Below are positions 1 to 7,689 of a DNA stretch of 64,000 bases, piece by piece. Origin of the DNA: Marivita lacus (GTDB taxonomy: Bacteria > Pseudomonadota > Alphaproteobacteria > Rhodobacterales > Rhodobacteraceae); NCBI RefSeq assembly GCF_014637725.1, contig NZ_BMFC01000001.1, forward strand, positions 560,632 to 624,631. The letters run 5' to 3'. The notes under the pieces are model-generated. The model had not been told where the DNA came from, ran no database searches, and saw nothing but the letters and a program-made list of their open reading frames with translations. Made by a program: the position numbers and the translations under genes. Position 1 is the stretch's first letter. Each line of letters begins with the position of its first letter.

Positions 1-2046
1 CGCGTCGATCTTGTCCCGATGCGCCGCAACCGCGCTGTCGTGGGCGGCGCGGATCTCCGGATCGGCCAGCAGCCGCGCCAGTTCTTCCCGCATCAGTGGC
101 AGTCGCGTTTGGATCGACAGATCTTCCTCGAAATTGTTGTTCATCCGGAACCAGTAGGCCAGCCCCTGATCCCGGTCGACATGGTTCACGCGTCCGCGGT
201 CACGCTTGACGAGAAAGCTCTCGGCAGAGCGCACGGCGTAGTGATTGAGCTGCACCAGATCATAGCCATAGGTCTCGGTCGTCGAGCGCCAGCCATTTCG
301 GAACATCTCGCGGGGCAGCGGCTTGCCCGACCCGTTGACCCAGTTGATCTCTTCCCAAAGCTGCGGGTTCAGCCCCTTGGGCCGGTGAACGCCCATCTTC
401 TTGAACAAGCCGATATTCCGGAACAGCGTCTTGAAGCCCCAGGCCTGATGCGGCTTGCGCGCGAATTCGGGCGCGCAGCGCAGGAACTGTTCGGTGATCG
501 GCCGGTCCTCGTATTCATGCACGTCGCAATTGCCGAAGAGCCGCCATGTCATCGCGATCATGTTGGCATCCGGCACGGCATCAAAGAGCGCATCCAGCGT
601 GCCGTCACCCACCTTGATGTTCACGAACTCATCGACGTCGATACAGGTCAGCCACGCGGCGTTCTTGACCAAGGGTTCATCATCCGACGCGTGCAAGGCG
701 GCGTGCTGCGGTTTGAGACCACTTTCGCGGAACGGATTTTCGCGGTGCTGCACGAACCCCTTGCGTTCCAGCGTCCGGAGCATCGTGTCGGTGCCATCGG
801 TGCAATCATTGGTGTAAACCAGAATGTCGTCGAACCCGATGGCCCGGTGATAGGCCAGCCACTCGAGGATGAACGGCCCCTCGTTCTTCATCGTGGTGAC
901 GATGACCCGACGCCCCTTGCCTCTGGGCAACGCGTCGGTGGCGAGTTCCGGCATCCGCACGGGTTTGTGGCCCCAGTGGTGCTCGGACATCTCCAGCAGC
1001 GGCGGGTGTTCGATGAGCGAGGTCTTGGGCACGATCTTTGAGATCGACGGCGTCGGGTGCCGCAGCGCCATGTGCCGGTAGAACAGCTGCGTGCGGCGTC
1101 TGTCGGGCACCGCGTTCCCGATCCGGATCATCCGCCAGATCGCGGCCTCGGGCGCCTTGGCCGGTGCGATACACCAGCGCTGTCGCCCGCTTTTCGAGTC
1201 GAACTGCACACAGATGTGATCGGCAAAACGGGTCGGGTCGTCCTTGCGCACGCGCCACGGGTAGCAATGCCGCCCGAAGAGCGCAATCAGACCGCCCTCA
1301 GCCTCCACCGCGCTGTCGAACACGTTTGGCGCATCCGGCGGCAAAAGGTCGTGCACGTCGATATTGCATACCGCCCGCGCCTGCCCGAGGAACCGCGCGC
1401 GCAGGATTTCGTACAGCGACATCGCGCCAAGCGGCGAGTCCCAGGGCGATGGCGGTGGCACCTCCATCCGGTCCTTGCCGGGGGCTTCGGGCACGCAGAA
1501 GGGGTGCGCCTCGGCGGGGGCATCGGTTCGCCCCAATGGCAGATCGCTGGTCAGGATGGTCACATCGCACCCCAGAGACAGGCGCTCCATCTCGGCGGCA
1601 AGCTGCGCGGCAAATTCGGGGTCTGTCCCCGGTTGCGCCCGGTCCACGATGACCGCCGCCTGAAGCGACTGGGTCTGTACATGGTGTTGCAGCCAGACCG
1701 CAACAGTCTGTGCATTCTCGCCATTGCGCACCGCGGCGATGCAGTTCAGCCCTTCGAACCGGTCCTGTTCCGACGCGGCCAGCATGATCTCCACAGGCGC
1801 GCCGTTCAGCGTCAGTCGCAGGTCGCCATCCTCGGACAGTGGATAGGTGACGCAGGCAGCACCGCCGACACTGGCCTGAGACAATGGCGCGACCCCATCC
1901 GCATGGGCAAGCGCTGCAACATCGCTGCCCGCCGCAAGAAACAGCGTCGCACAGGGCTGGCCATCCTGCAGCACCGATACGGCGTCCAGAACCGTGATCG
2001 GACCAAGGGCCAAACCCGGCAAGCGCCTTTCGATCACCTGTCCCAT
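1..2046 (-). CDS. Glycosyltransferase family 2-like protein with a long N-terminal extension (3' end outside the window)
   Basis: Open from the ATG at 2046 to the left edge (682 codons seen, no stop), so the C-terminus is missing. From about residue 372 the protein carries a glycosyltransferase domain: TTMKNEGPFILEWLAYHRA, then YTNDCTDGTD and CIDVDEF, the Asp-rich segment expected to bind metal and nucleotide sugar. This half matches the next gene (2116-3084) closely, including NHYAVRSAESFLVKR near the end, so the two are tandem paralogues. Residues 1 to about 370 resemble nothing I recognise and include Asp- and Glu-rich stretches. The probable role is adding sugars to a surface glycan; donor and acceptor cannot be read from sequence. 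The start is the first ATG in frame after the upstream gene; no strong Shine-Dalgarno was noted. Confidence 0.75.
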   Translation of the reverse strand, partial: MGQVIERRLPGLALGPITVLDAVSVLQDGQPCATLFLAAGSDVAALAHADGVAPLSQASVGGAACVTYPLSEDGDLRLTLNGAPVEIMLAASEQDRFEGLNCIAAVRNGENAQTVAVWLQHHVQTQSLQAAVIVDRAQPGTDPEFAAQLAAEMERLSLGCDVTILTSDLPLGRTDAPAEAHPFCVPEAPGKDRMEVPPPSPWDSPLGAMSLYEILRARFLGQARAVCNIDVHDLLPPDAPNVFDSAVEAEGGLIALFGRHCYPWRVRKDDPTRFADHICVQFDSKSGRQRWCIAPAKAPEAAIWRMIRIGNAVPDRRRTQLFYRHMALRHPTPSISKIVPKTSLIEHPPLLEMSEHHWGHKPVRMPELATDALPRGKGRRVIVTTMKNEGPFILEWLAYHRAIGFDDILVYTNDCTDGTDTMLRTLERKGFVQHRENPFRESGLKPQHAALHASDDEPLVKNAAWLTCIDVDEFVNIKVGDGTLDALFDAVPDANMIAMTWRLFGNCDVHEYEDRPITEQFLRCAPEFARKPHQAWGFKTLFRNIGLFKKMGVHRPKGLNPQLWEEINWVNGSGKPLPREMFRNGWRSTTETYGYDLVQLNHYAVRSAESFLVKRDRGRVNHVDRDQGLAYWFRMNNNFEEDLSIQTRLPLMREELARLLADPEIRAAHDSAVAAHRDKIDA

Positions 2047-2115
2047 GTCGCCCCTACCTGCGGTTCTCACTCGGATCGGCCGGGCATCCCCGGATCACGG
2101 ATGTGGTCCGCACAC

Positions 2116-3084
2116 TCACAACGCCGCCTTCAAGCCATTGACCAGCTCGTCCATGTCCGGGTCGATCTTCAACGATGCCGCCTTGCGCGTGTGCCAGTCC
2201 ACCGCGCGCGCGTGCAGGTCTTGCAGCACCGGATCGGATTTCAACTCCTTGGCCAGCTTGGACACCTTGGTCTTGTACCGGTCGATGGACGTATCCTTGT
2301 CGTGGTTCAGGTTGAACCGCTCCCAATACTCCATCCCCAGCACGTGATGCGAATGGTTGGCCCGACCGCGCGCGCGTTTGACAAGGAAACTGTCCATGGA
2401 GCGCAGCGCATAATGGTTCACCTGCGCATGGGTGAACAGCGGCGGATTGTCGGTGCGCTCGCCACCGATGATATACTCGATCCCGCCCGGCAGAACGCGG
2501 CGCGTGTCGGCGACATGCTCCTCAAGCGACACCGGCGCATGCAGGCCCATGCGCTGAAACTTGTGCTGGTTGGTATAGAGCGACTTGACGAATTTCCCGG
2601 TCTCGGGCCGCAATTCGGCATCCCATTCGTCTTCACCCATGCGGAACTGCTGCGTCACGGGTGTGTCGGCAAAGTTTTCGATCCCACCCGCCCCGAACAC
2701 CCGCCACGGCACAGAGATCACGTCGGCATCCGGCCCGGACCCGTCAACAAGCGCCTGCACCGACCCGTCACCGATATGGATGTTGAGGTATTCGTCCACG
2801 TCACACACGAAGACCCATGTGGCGTCCATCACGATGTCATAGCGACGGCTGGCCTGACGCAGCGCCGAGCGGTGAATCCCGCCCTTGCGCACGATCGTGT
2901 TGTGCTGCGTCACCAACCCCATCTCTTGCAGGCGCAAGAGGATCTCCACGGTCGTGTCCGTGCAATCATTGGTGCAGACAAGGATATGGTCAAACCCCAG
3001 CACCTTGTAATGGGCCACCCAGTCAATGATGTAGGGGCCTTCGTTTTTCATGGTTGAGACAACCGTGTAGGTGTCACCGCTCAT
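2116..3084 (-). CDS. Glycosyltransferase family 2-like protein
   Basis: A 322-residue protein that begins almost directly with the domain motif VVSTMKNEGPYIIDW, followed by CTNDCTD (about residue 38) and CDVDEYLNIH (about residue 93), the Asp-containing site expected to hold metal and nucleotide sugar. It ends with NHYALRSMDSFLVKRARGR, also found in the C-terminal half of the downstream paralogue. There is no signal peptide or membrane segment, so it is probably cytosolic. The ATG at 3084 has GAGG a few bases upstream. The downstream paralogue starts about 70 bp after its stop, so the two are probably co-transcribed. A divergent intergenic region of about 220 bp separates it from the fused glycosyltransferase on the other strand. 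Family assignment is firm; substrate unknown. Confidence 0.8.
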   Translation of the reverse strand: MSGDTYTVVSTMKNEGPYIIDWVAHYKVLGFDHILVCTNDCTDTTVEILLRLQEMGLVTQHNTIVRKGGIHRSALRQASRRYDIVMDATWVFVCDVDEYLNIHIGDGSVQALVDGSGPDADVISVPWRVFGAGGIENFADTPVTQQFRMGEDEWDAELRPETGKFVKSLYTNQHKFQRMGLHAPVSLEEHVADTRRVLPGGIEYIIGGERTDNPPLFTHAQVNHYALRSMDSFLVKRARGRANHSHHVLGMEYWERFNLNHDKDTSIDRYKTKVSKLAKELKSDPVLQDLHARAVDWHTRKAASLKIDPDMDELVNGLKAAL

Positions 3085-3308
3085 TACTGCCTCGCCTAGC
3101 GGGTCAATTTACACCCGCAATTATTGATGTTTTGCAAAAAAGGTAACGTGTCGTCGGTCATTCTGGCAAGCTGCATGGCACCAAAGGCACGAATGATGCA
3201 AAAACTGGGTCAGATATCACGCAGGCTACACAACCCGATATTTTGTGCTTAGGATTCCGAAAAAGACAGCGCCCGATCGGAACAAGAGGCGCGGATGAGG
3301 TGACGCAG

Positions 3309-5519
3309 ATGCCACGCACGCGCGAGGTCGGAACGCTCTGGATCGGGGGGCCGCTCAGTTGGCTGGAACAGCTGTGCCTCAAGTCCTTTGTCGACAAGGG
3401 CCAGAAGATCACCCTGTTCAGCTATGAGGACATCCCCAACGTCCCCGACGGCGTGATCCGCCGCGACGGGCGCGAGATCATCGATACAGAAGACTTCATC
3501 AAGTACGAACAGAAGAACAGCTACGCGCTCTTTGCGGACTGGTTTCGCTTGCACATGATCCACCAGAACCCCGGCATGATCTGGGTGGATACGGATGTCT
3601 ATTGCCATCGCCCGATGGAGTACGACAGCGATTATGTCTTCGGATATGAACTGCCCGGCGAACACCGGGTGAATAATGCCGTGCTTGGCCTGCCCGCCGA
3701 CAGCGACGCGCTGCGCCAGATGATCGACTTTACCAACGACCGCCATTCCATCGCGCCCTTCCTGCCCCGCAAACGACAGGACGAGATGCGCAAGAAGGCC
3801 GAAAAGGGCAAGCCGGTGCATATCACCGAACAGCCCTGGGGCGTCTGGGGGCCGATGATGGTCACGCATTACGTTCATGCTCTGGGCCTCGAAGACCATG
3901 TGCAACCGCTCAACGCGTTCTATCCGATCACCTTTCGCGAACGGTTCAAGTTCATGCGCCGCGCCGAACTGGCCGAGGGTCTGATCACCTCCCAGACCAC
4001 CGCGCTGCACCTCTGGGCGTCGAACAAGCGCCAGTTGGGCGCCCTGCATGGCGGTCTGCCGCCCAAGGGGTCCTACCTCGAAAAGCTGGTGCAGGCGCAT
4101 GGGATCAACCCGGCGCTGGCCCCGATCAAGGGACGTGGCAACACCATTTTTGACGGCGCGCTGATCGACGCGCTGGATCTCGACGAGGTCACCAGCGTCG
4201 CCGACCTGACCGGTGCCGCGCGCAGCTTCGTGCTGTCGCTGCATCACAAGTTCGACTGCGACATCCACCTTGTGAACACCAACCGCCGCGCCAGGTTCAA
4301 GGACGAGGACATGCCGTGGCTGGCCGAATACATCACCTTCCTGACCGACAACGAGGTCGATCCCGACAGGATCAAGGTGATCCGTTCCGAGGCCGAGCTG
4401 CGCCCGGTTGATGTGCTGTGCAACCTTCAGGGCTTTGGCGATCTTTGGAAGACGCAGTTCCTTGAGGTGTTCCTGCAACGCTGTCTCCATTCCGACACGC
4501 GCGTCTTCATGGATGTGCGCCGCGGGTCCGGCGCGTTTCCGTTCCTCAAGCCCTACGGCACCAACACCACCCTTTCGACGCGCGAGGACGAGGGCAAACC
4601 CGTCACGCGCATCAAGATCACACCAAACCCGCCCGAACCTGCCACCGACGAAAGCTGGGACGCCATCGCGCTTCAGCTTGCCGGAGCCAAGGGATGGTAC
4701 CGGCCCGGCACCAACGGGCACAGTTTCCTCTACATCTCGCGTGATCCCGACACGCTGGTGGTGTCCTTCGACAACCTCGATATCGCGATGACCAAACGCG
4801 AGGATCGCCGCCCCTGGGGCTACAGCTTCATCAAGGATCAGGGCTGGTCGATGCTCGGCGTGCTGGCCGGCGGCTGGACCTGGTACCGCGAACAATGGGT
4901 CCATGACCAGTTCGACGATCTGAAAGACAGCGGGTTCTTCAGGCAGTTCAAACGCGTGGTCTTCTATGGCGCGTCGATGGGCGGCTATGCGGCTTGCGCC
5001 TTTTCACCGGCCGCACCGGGATGCGACGTGGTGGCGATCTCGCCGCAATCGACGGTCGACAAAGCCATCGTGCCGTGGGAATCCCGCTACAAGGTGGTTT
5101 GGGACCGCGATTTCAGCGGCAAGTATGGCGACGCCGCGCAGGTCAGCGAAGCCGCCAATCGTGTCTCGATCCTCTATGACCCGTATGAGCCGCTCGATGC
5201 GCAACATGCGGCGCGCTTTACAGGTGCGAACGTGCAACACCTGCGCGCGCCCTTGCTGGGGCACCGGCTCGGCAGTTCGCTGAACCAGATGGGCATTCTC
5301 AGCCCGATCATCCTTGGCGCGCTGAACGGCACCCTGAACAGCGACGCCTATTACAAGCTGCTCCGCGAACGCCGCAGCTTTCCGCGCTACCAGCGGGAAC
5401 TGTTCAACCGCGCTGTGGAAAAGGGCCACACCCGGCTTGCGAAATCGCTGGGCGAACACATCCTCAGACAGAACTCCAACCGTGCCGTACGCATGGGGCT
5501 CAAGGATCTGACGGGCTAG
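3309..5519 (+). CDS. Glycosyltransferase (DXD type) fused to an alpha/beta-hydrolase-like domain
   Basis: A 736-residue protein. The N-terminal third looks like a capsular or GT32-type glycosyltransferase: LWIGGPLSWLEQLCLKSF at the start and WVDTDVY at residues 92-98, whose DTD is the likely metal/nucleotide-sugar site. The C-terminal part contains FYGASMGGYAA with a candidate nucleophile Ser near 556, an acidic LYDPYEPLD stretch near 617 and a candidate catalytic His near 652 (LLGHRLGSS), an order that fits an alpha/beta hydrolase. The frame is also open from 3243, but the ATG at 3309 has GAGG about 10 bases upstream and starts where conserved sequence begins. The gene ends convergently with galE, sharing the bases CTAG. 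A glycan-modifying dual enzyme is an inference; the hydrolase-like part could instead have lost activity. Confidence 0.7.
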   Translation: MPRTREVGTLWIGGPLSWLEQLCLKSFVDKGQKITLFSYEDIPNVPDGVIRRDGREIIDTEDFIKYEQKNSYALFADWFRLHMIHQNPGMIWVDTDVYCHRPMEYDSDYVFGYELPGEHRVNNAVLGLPADSDALRQMIDFTNDRHSIAPFLPRKRQDEMRKKAEKGKPVHITEQPWGVWGPMMVTHYVHALGLEDHVQPLNAFYPITFRERFKFMRRAELAEGLITSQTTALHLWASNKRQLGALHGGLPPKGSYLEKLVQAHGINPALAPIKGRGNTIFDGALIDALDLDEVTSVADLTGAARSFVLSLHHKFDCDIHLVNTNRRARFKDEDMPWLAEYITFLTDNEVDPDRIKVIRSEAELRPVDVLCNLQGFGDLWKTQFLEVFLQRCLHSDTRVFMDVRRGSGAFPFLKPYGTNTTLSTREDEGKPVTRIKITPNPPEPATDESWDAIALQLAGAKGWYRPGTNGHSFLYISRDPDTLVVSFDNLDIAMTKREDRRPWGYSFIKDQGWSMLGVLAGGWTWYREQWVHDQFDDLKDSGFFRQFKRVVFYGASMGGYAACAFSPAAPGCDVVAISPQSTVDKAIVPWESRYKVVWDRDFSGKYGDAAQVSEAANRVSILYDPYEPLDAQHAARFTGANVQHLRAPLLGHRLGSSLNQMGILSPIILGALNGTLNSDAYYKLLRERRSFPRYQRELFNRAVEKGHTRLAKSLGEHILRQNSNRAVRMGLKDLTG

Positions 5520-6535
5520 CCTTCGGCCTTTTGCGCCGAATTCTGCATCCAGACCCAACTGGTGCGGCACATGTCGAACAGGTCGTACTGCGCCTCGAAC
5601 CCCAGAACCGTCTTGGCAAGCGACGGGTCGGCATAGCTCGACGCCGCATCCCCATCGCGGCGGGGCGCGATCTTGTAGGGGATGTCGCGGTTGCTCGCGC
5701 GGGCATAGGTCGCGATCAGGTCCAACACCGAATATCCCCGCCCCGTGCCAAGATTCACGACATGACCTGTCCCGTCACGCTCCAGCGCGGCCAGCGATTG
5801 CACATGACCCTGCGCCAGATCGAAGACATGGATGTAATCACGCACACCCGTACCATCGGGCGTGGGATAATCGTCGCCGAACACCGACAGCACGGGCAAT
5901 TGGCCTGCCGCCACCTTGGCGACATAGGGCATGAGGTTGTCGGGTAGGCCTGCCGGGTCTTCGCCGATCAGCCCGGACGGATGCGCCCCCACCGGGTTGA
6001 AGTAGCGCAGCACGCCCACCGCCCAGCGCGGGTCGGAGGCCACGGTCTGTTCGATGATCTGTTCGCAGACCAGCTTGGAATGGCCGTACGGATTGCCATA
6101 GCTCAGCGGTTCGGTTTCCCGGATCGGCAGGTCGGCGGCGCTGCCATAGACGGTGGCCGAGGACGAAAACACCAGACGCCGCACATCGGCCGCATCCATC
6201 GCCTGCATCAGGGTGACCAGCCCGACGATGTTGTTCTGCATGTAGGCCAGCGGCTTGCGCATGCTTTCGCCGACCGATTTCGACGCCGCGAAATGGATCA
6301 CCGCGTCGATGTCGTGATCGGCAAACACCCGGTCCAGAAGAGCACGATCCAGCACATCGCCTTCGATGACATGCACGGCCTGACCGGTGACGGTCTCAAG
6401 CCGCGACGGAACATCCCGTGCGGAATTGCTGAAATTGTCGAGGACAAGAACCTCGTACCCGGCATTGACCAAAGCGACATGGGTGTGCGAGCCGATATAC
6501 CCGGCCCCTCCCGTCAAAAGCACGCGCTGTGTCAC
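5516..6535 (-). CDS. galE: UDP-glucose 4-epimerase
   Basis: A 339-residue short-chain dehydrogenase/reductase of the extended class. It interconverts UDP-glucose and UDP-galactose with tightly bound NAD. The nucleotide-binding motif TGGAGYIGSHT lies at the N-terminus, FSSSATVYG marks the catalytic Ser region and YGNPYGHSK holds the Tyr-x-x-x-Lys pair; RYFNPVGAHPSG and GTGVRDYIHV are typical of GalE. The chosen start is GTG at 6535 because GGAGG sits seven bases upstream and the resulting length fits the family; the longer frame to 6583 would add an unlikely leader. It stands next to glycosyltransferases, so it probably supplies UDP-galactose for surface glycan synthesis. Its stop overlaps the stop of the convergent gene. 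Confidence 0.93.
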   Translation of the reverse strand: MTQRVLLTGGAGYIGSHTHVALVNAGYEVLVLDNFSNSARDVPSRLETVTGQAVHVIEGDVLDRALLDRVFADHDIDAVIHFAASKSVGESMRKPLAYMQNNIVGLVTLMQAMDAADVRRLVFSSSATVYGSAADLPIRETEPLSYGNPYGHSKLVCEQIIEQTVASDPRWAVGVLRYFNPVGAHPSGLIGEDPAGLPDNLMPYVAKVAAGQLPVLSVFGDDYPTPDGTGVRDYIHVFDLAQGHVQSLAALERDGTGHVVNLGTGRGYSVLDLIATYARASNRDIPYKIAPRRDGDAASSYADPSLAKTVLGFEAQYDLFDMCRTSWVWMQNSAQKAEG

Positions 6536-6810
6536 AGGACACCTCCAGAAAACCCGCCCAGAACCGATGTTCTGCCTGCGCAACCGCTGCGCAAGCCCGT
6601 GTCCTACGCGCCAAATATGTTGTCAATCGGTACCTGTTCATGGTGAATTTCCGATCATTTCTGTCGCCGTGGTGACCACATTGTGGAAGGACCGCGGTGG
6701 GCTCAGGCCATGTGCGCCCTCTATAACAGCTCACTCTGAGCGGGTGCGCATAGCGCGTCAGACGTCGTCCGAATACAGACACAATGATTTCGGTCCCGCT
6801 CGGAACGCGT

Positions 6811-7689
6811 TCACCTGATCCGCATCATCGCCCGCGGGCGGCGCGACACCGTCAACGATGCAGCGGCCAGCACAACGAGTGTTGCGCCCGCCATGAACCG
6901 CAAGGTCGGCGTTTCGCCAAAGGCAAAGTATCCGGCGGCGGTAGAGAGCGGCAGGCTCATGTAGCCCAGCACCGACAGCACGCCTGCATCGCCGTTGAAA
7001 TGCGCCCGCAGGAAACAGGCCTGCGCGGATTGCGCGAACACCCCGATGGCCAGCAATGGCACAAGGTGGTCAGACGGGATGGGCTGCCATGACCAGAGCG
7101 CGAATGGCAGGGTGCAGAGCCCCAGACCCACGGTGTAGAAGGTCATCAGCACGATCGTCGGAGTGGCGCGCAATCGGCGGGTGACGATCACGGCACCCGA
7201 CCCGGTCAAAACGACCAACGCCAGCGCCATCAGCCCCGGACCCAGCGTGGTGCCATCGGGGTCGATGGCGATCAGCACCCCCAGCATGGCGACAATCGCG
7301 GCAAGCCATTGCCCACCGGTGACCCGTTCCCGCAGCAGCAGAGCCGCCAGTACCATCACCACAAGCGGACGGGTGAAATTCATCGTCGTGAACAGCGCCA
7401 GAGGCACGCGGGCGATGGCGAAATAGCTGGCGGTCAGCGTGGCCGCGCTCAGCCCGACGCGCAGCACTTGCAGGGGCAGGTCCGGCACCAGGGCAAAGCT
7501 GTGGCGGTTGCGCAGGATCCACGGCAACAACAGCACCAAACCGATCCCGGCCCGCAGGAACACGATCTGCGCCACGGGATAACCCAGCCCCAGCGCCTTG
7601 ACGATGCCCAGCGCCCAGATGTTCAGCGCCATATCGGCCAATAGCCACGCACCGCCCCTGACATTGTCGCGCGGCGCGTCTGGGTTCAT
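6811..7689 (-). CDS. EamA-family (drug/metabolite) permease
   Basis: A 292-residue, very hydrophobic protein with about ten membrane segments in two repeated halves, the EamA/DMT layout. The first repeat includes VFLRAGIGLVLLLPW and the second ALVVLTGSGAVIVTRRL. The start is ATG at 7689, which overlaps the PIG-L stop in the arrangement ATGA, so translation is probably coupled. Members export metabolites or amino acids, or import nucleotide sugars; the substrate cannot be read from sequence. As third gene of the ROK/PIG-L operon it is a good candidate to export a product of the deacetylase or of the divergent ABC import system. Confidence 0.85.
   Translation of the reverse strand: MNPDAPRDNVRGGAWLLADMALNIWALGIVKALGLGYPVAQIVFLRAGIGLVLLLPWILRNRHSFALVPDLPLQVLRVGLSAATLTASYFAIARVPLALFTTMNFTRPLVVMVLAALLLRERVTGGQWLAAIVAMLGVLIAIDPDGTTLGPGLMALALVVLTGSGAVIVTRRLRATPTIVLMTFYTVGLGLCTLPFALWSWQPIPSDHLVPLLAIGVFAQSAQACFLRAHFNGDAGVLSVLGYMSLPLSTAAGYFAFGETPTLRFMAGATLVVLAAASLTVSRRPRAMMRIR

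Noticed and set aside
1057-3057. A 666-codon open frame on the plus strand
   Set aside because: It lies antisense to both glycosyltransferase genes, has low-complexity His/Arg/Pro/Gln composition and no recognisable domain: a GC-rich shadow frame.
6803-6812. Palindrome GAACGCGTTC at the end of the EamA gene
   Set aside because: It overlaps the stop codon region, is short and has no nearby promoter; likely chance.
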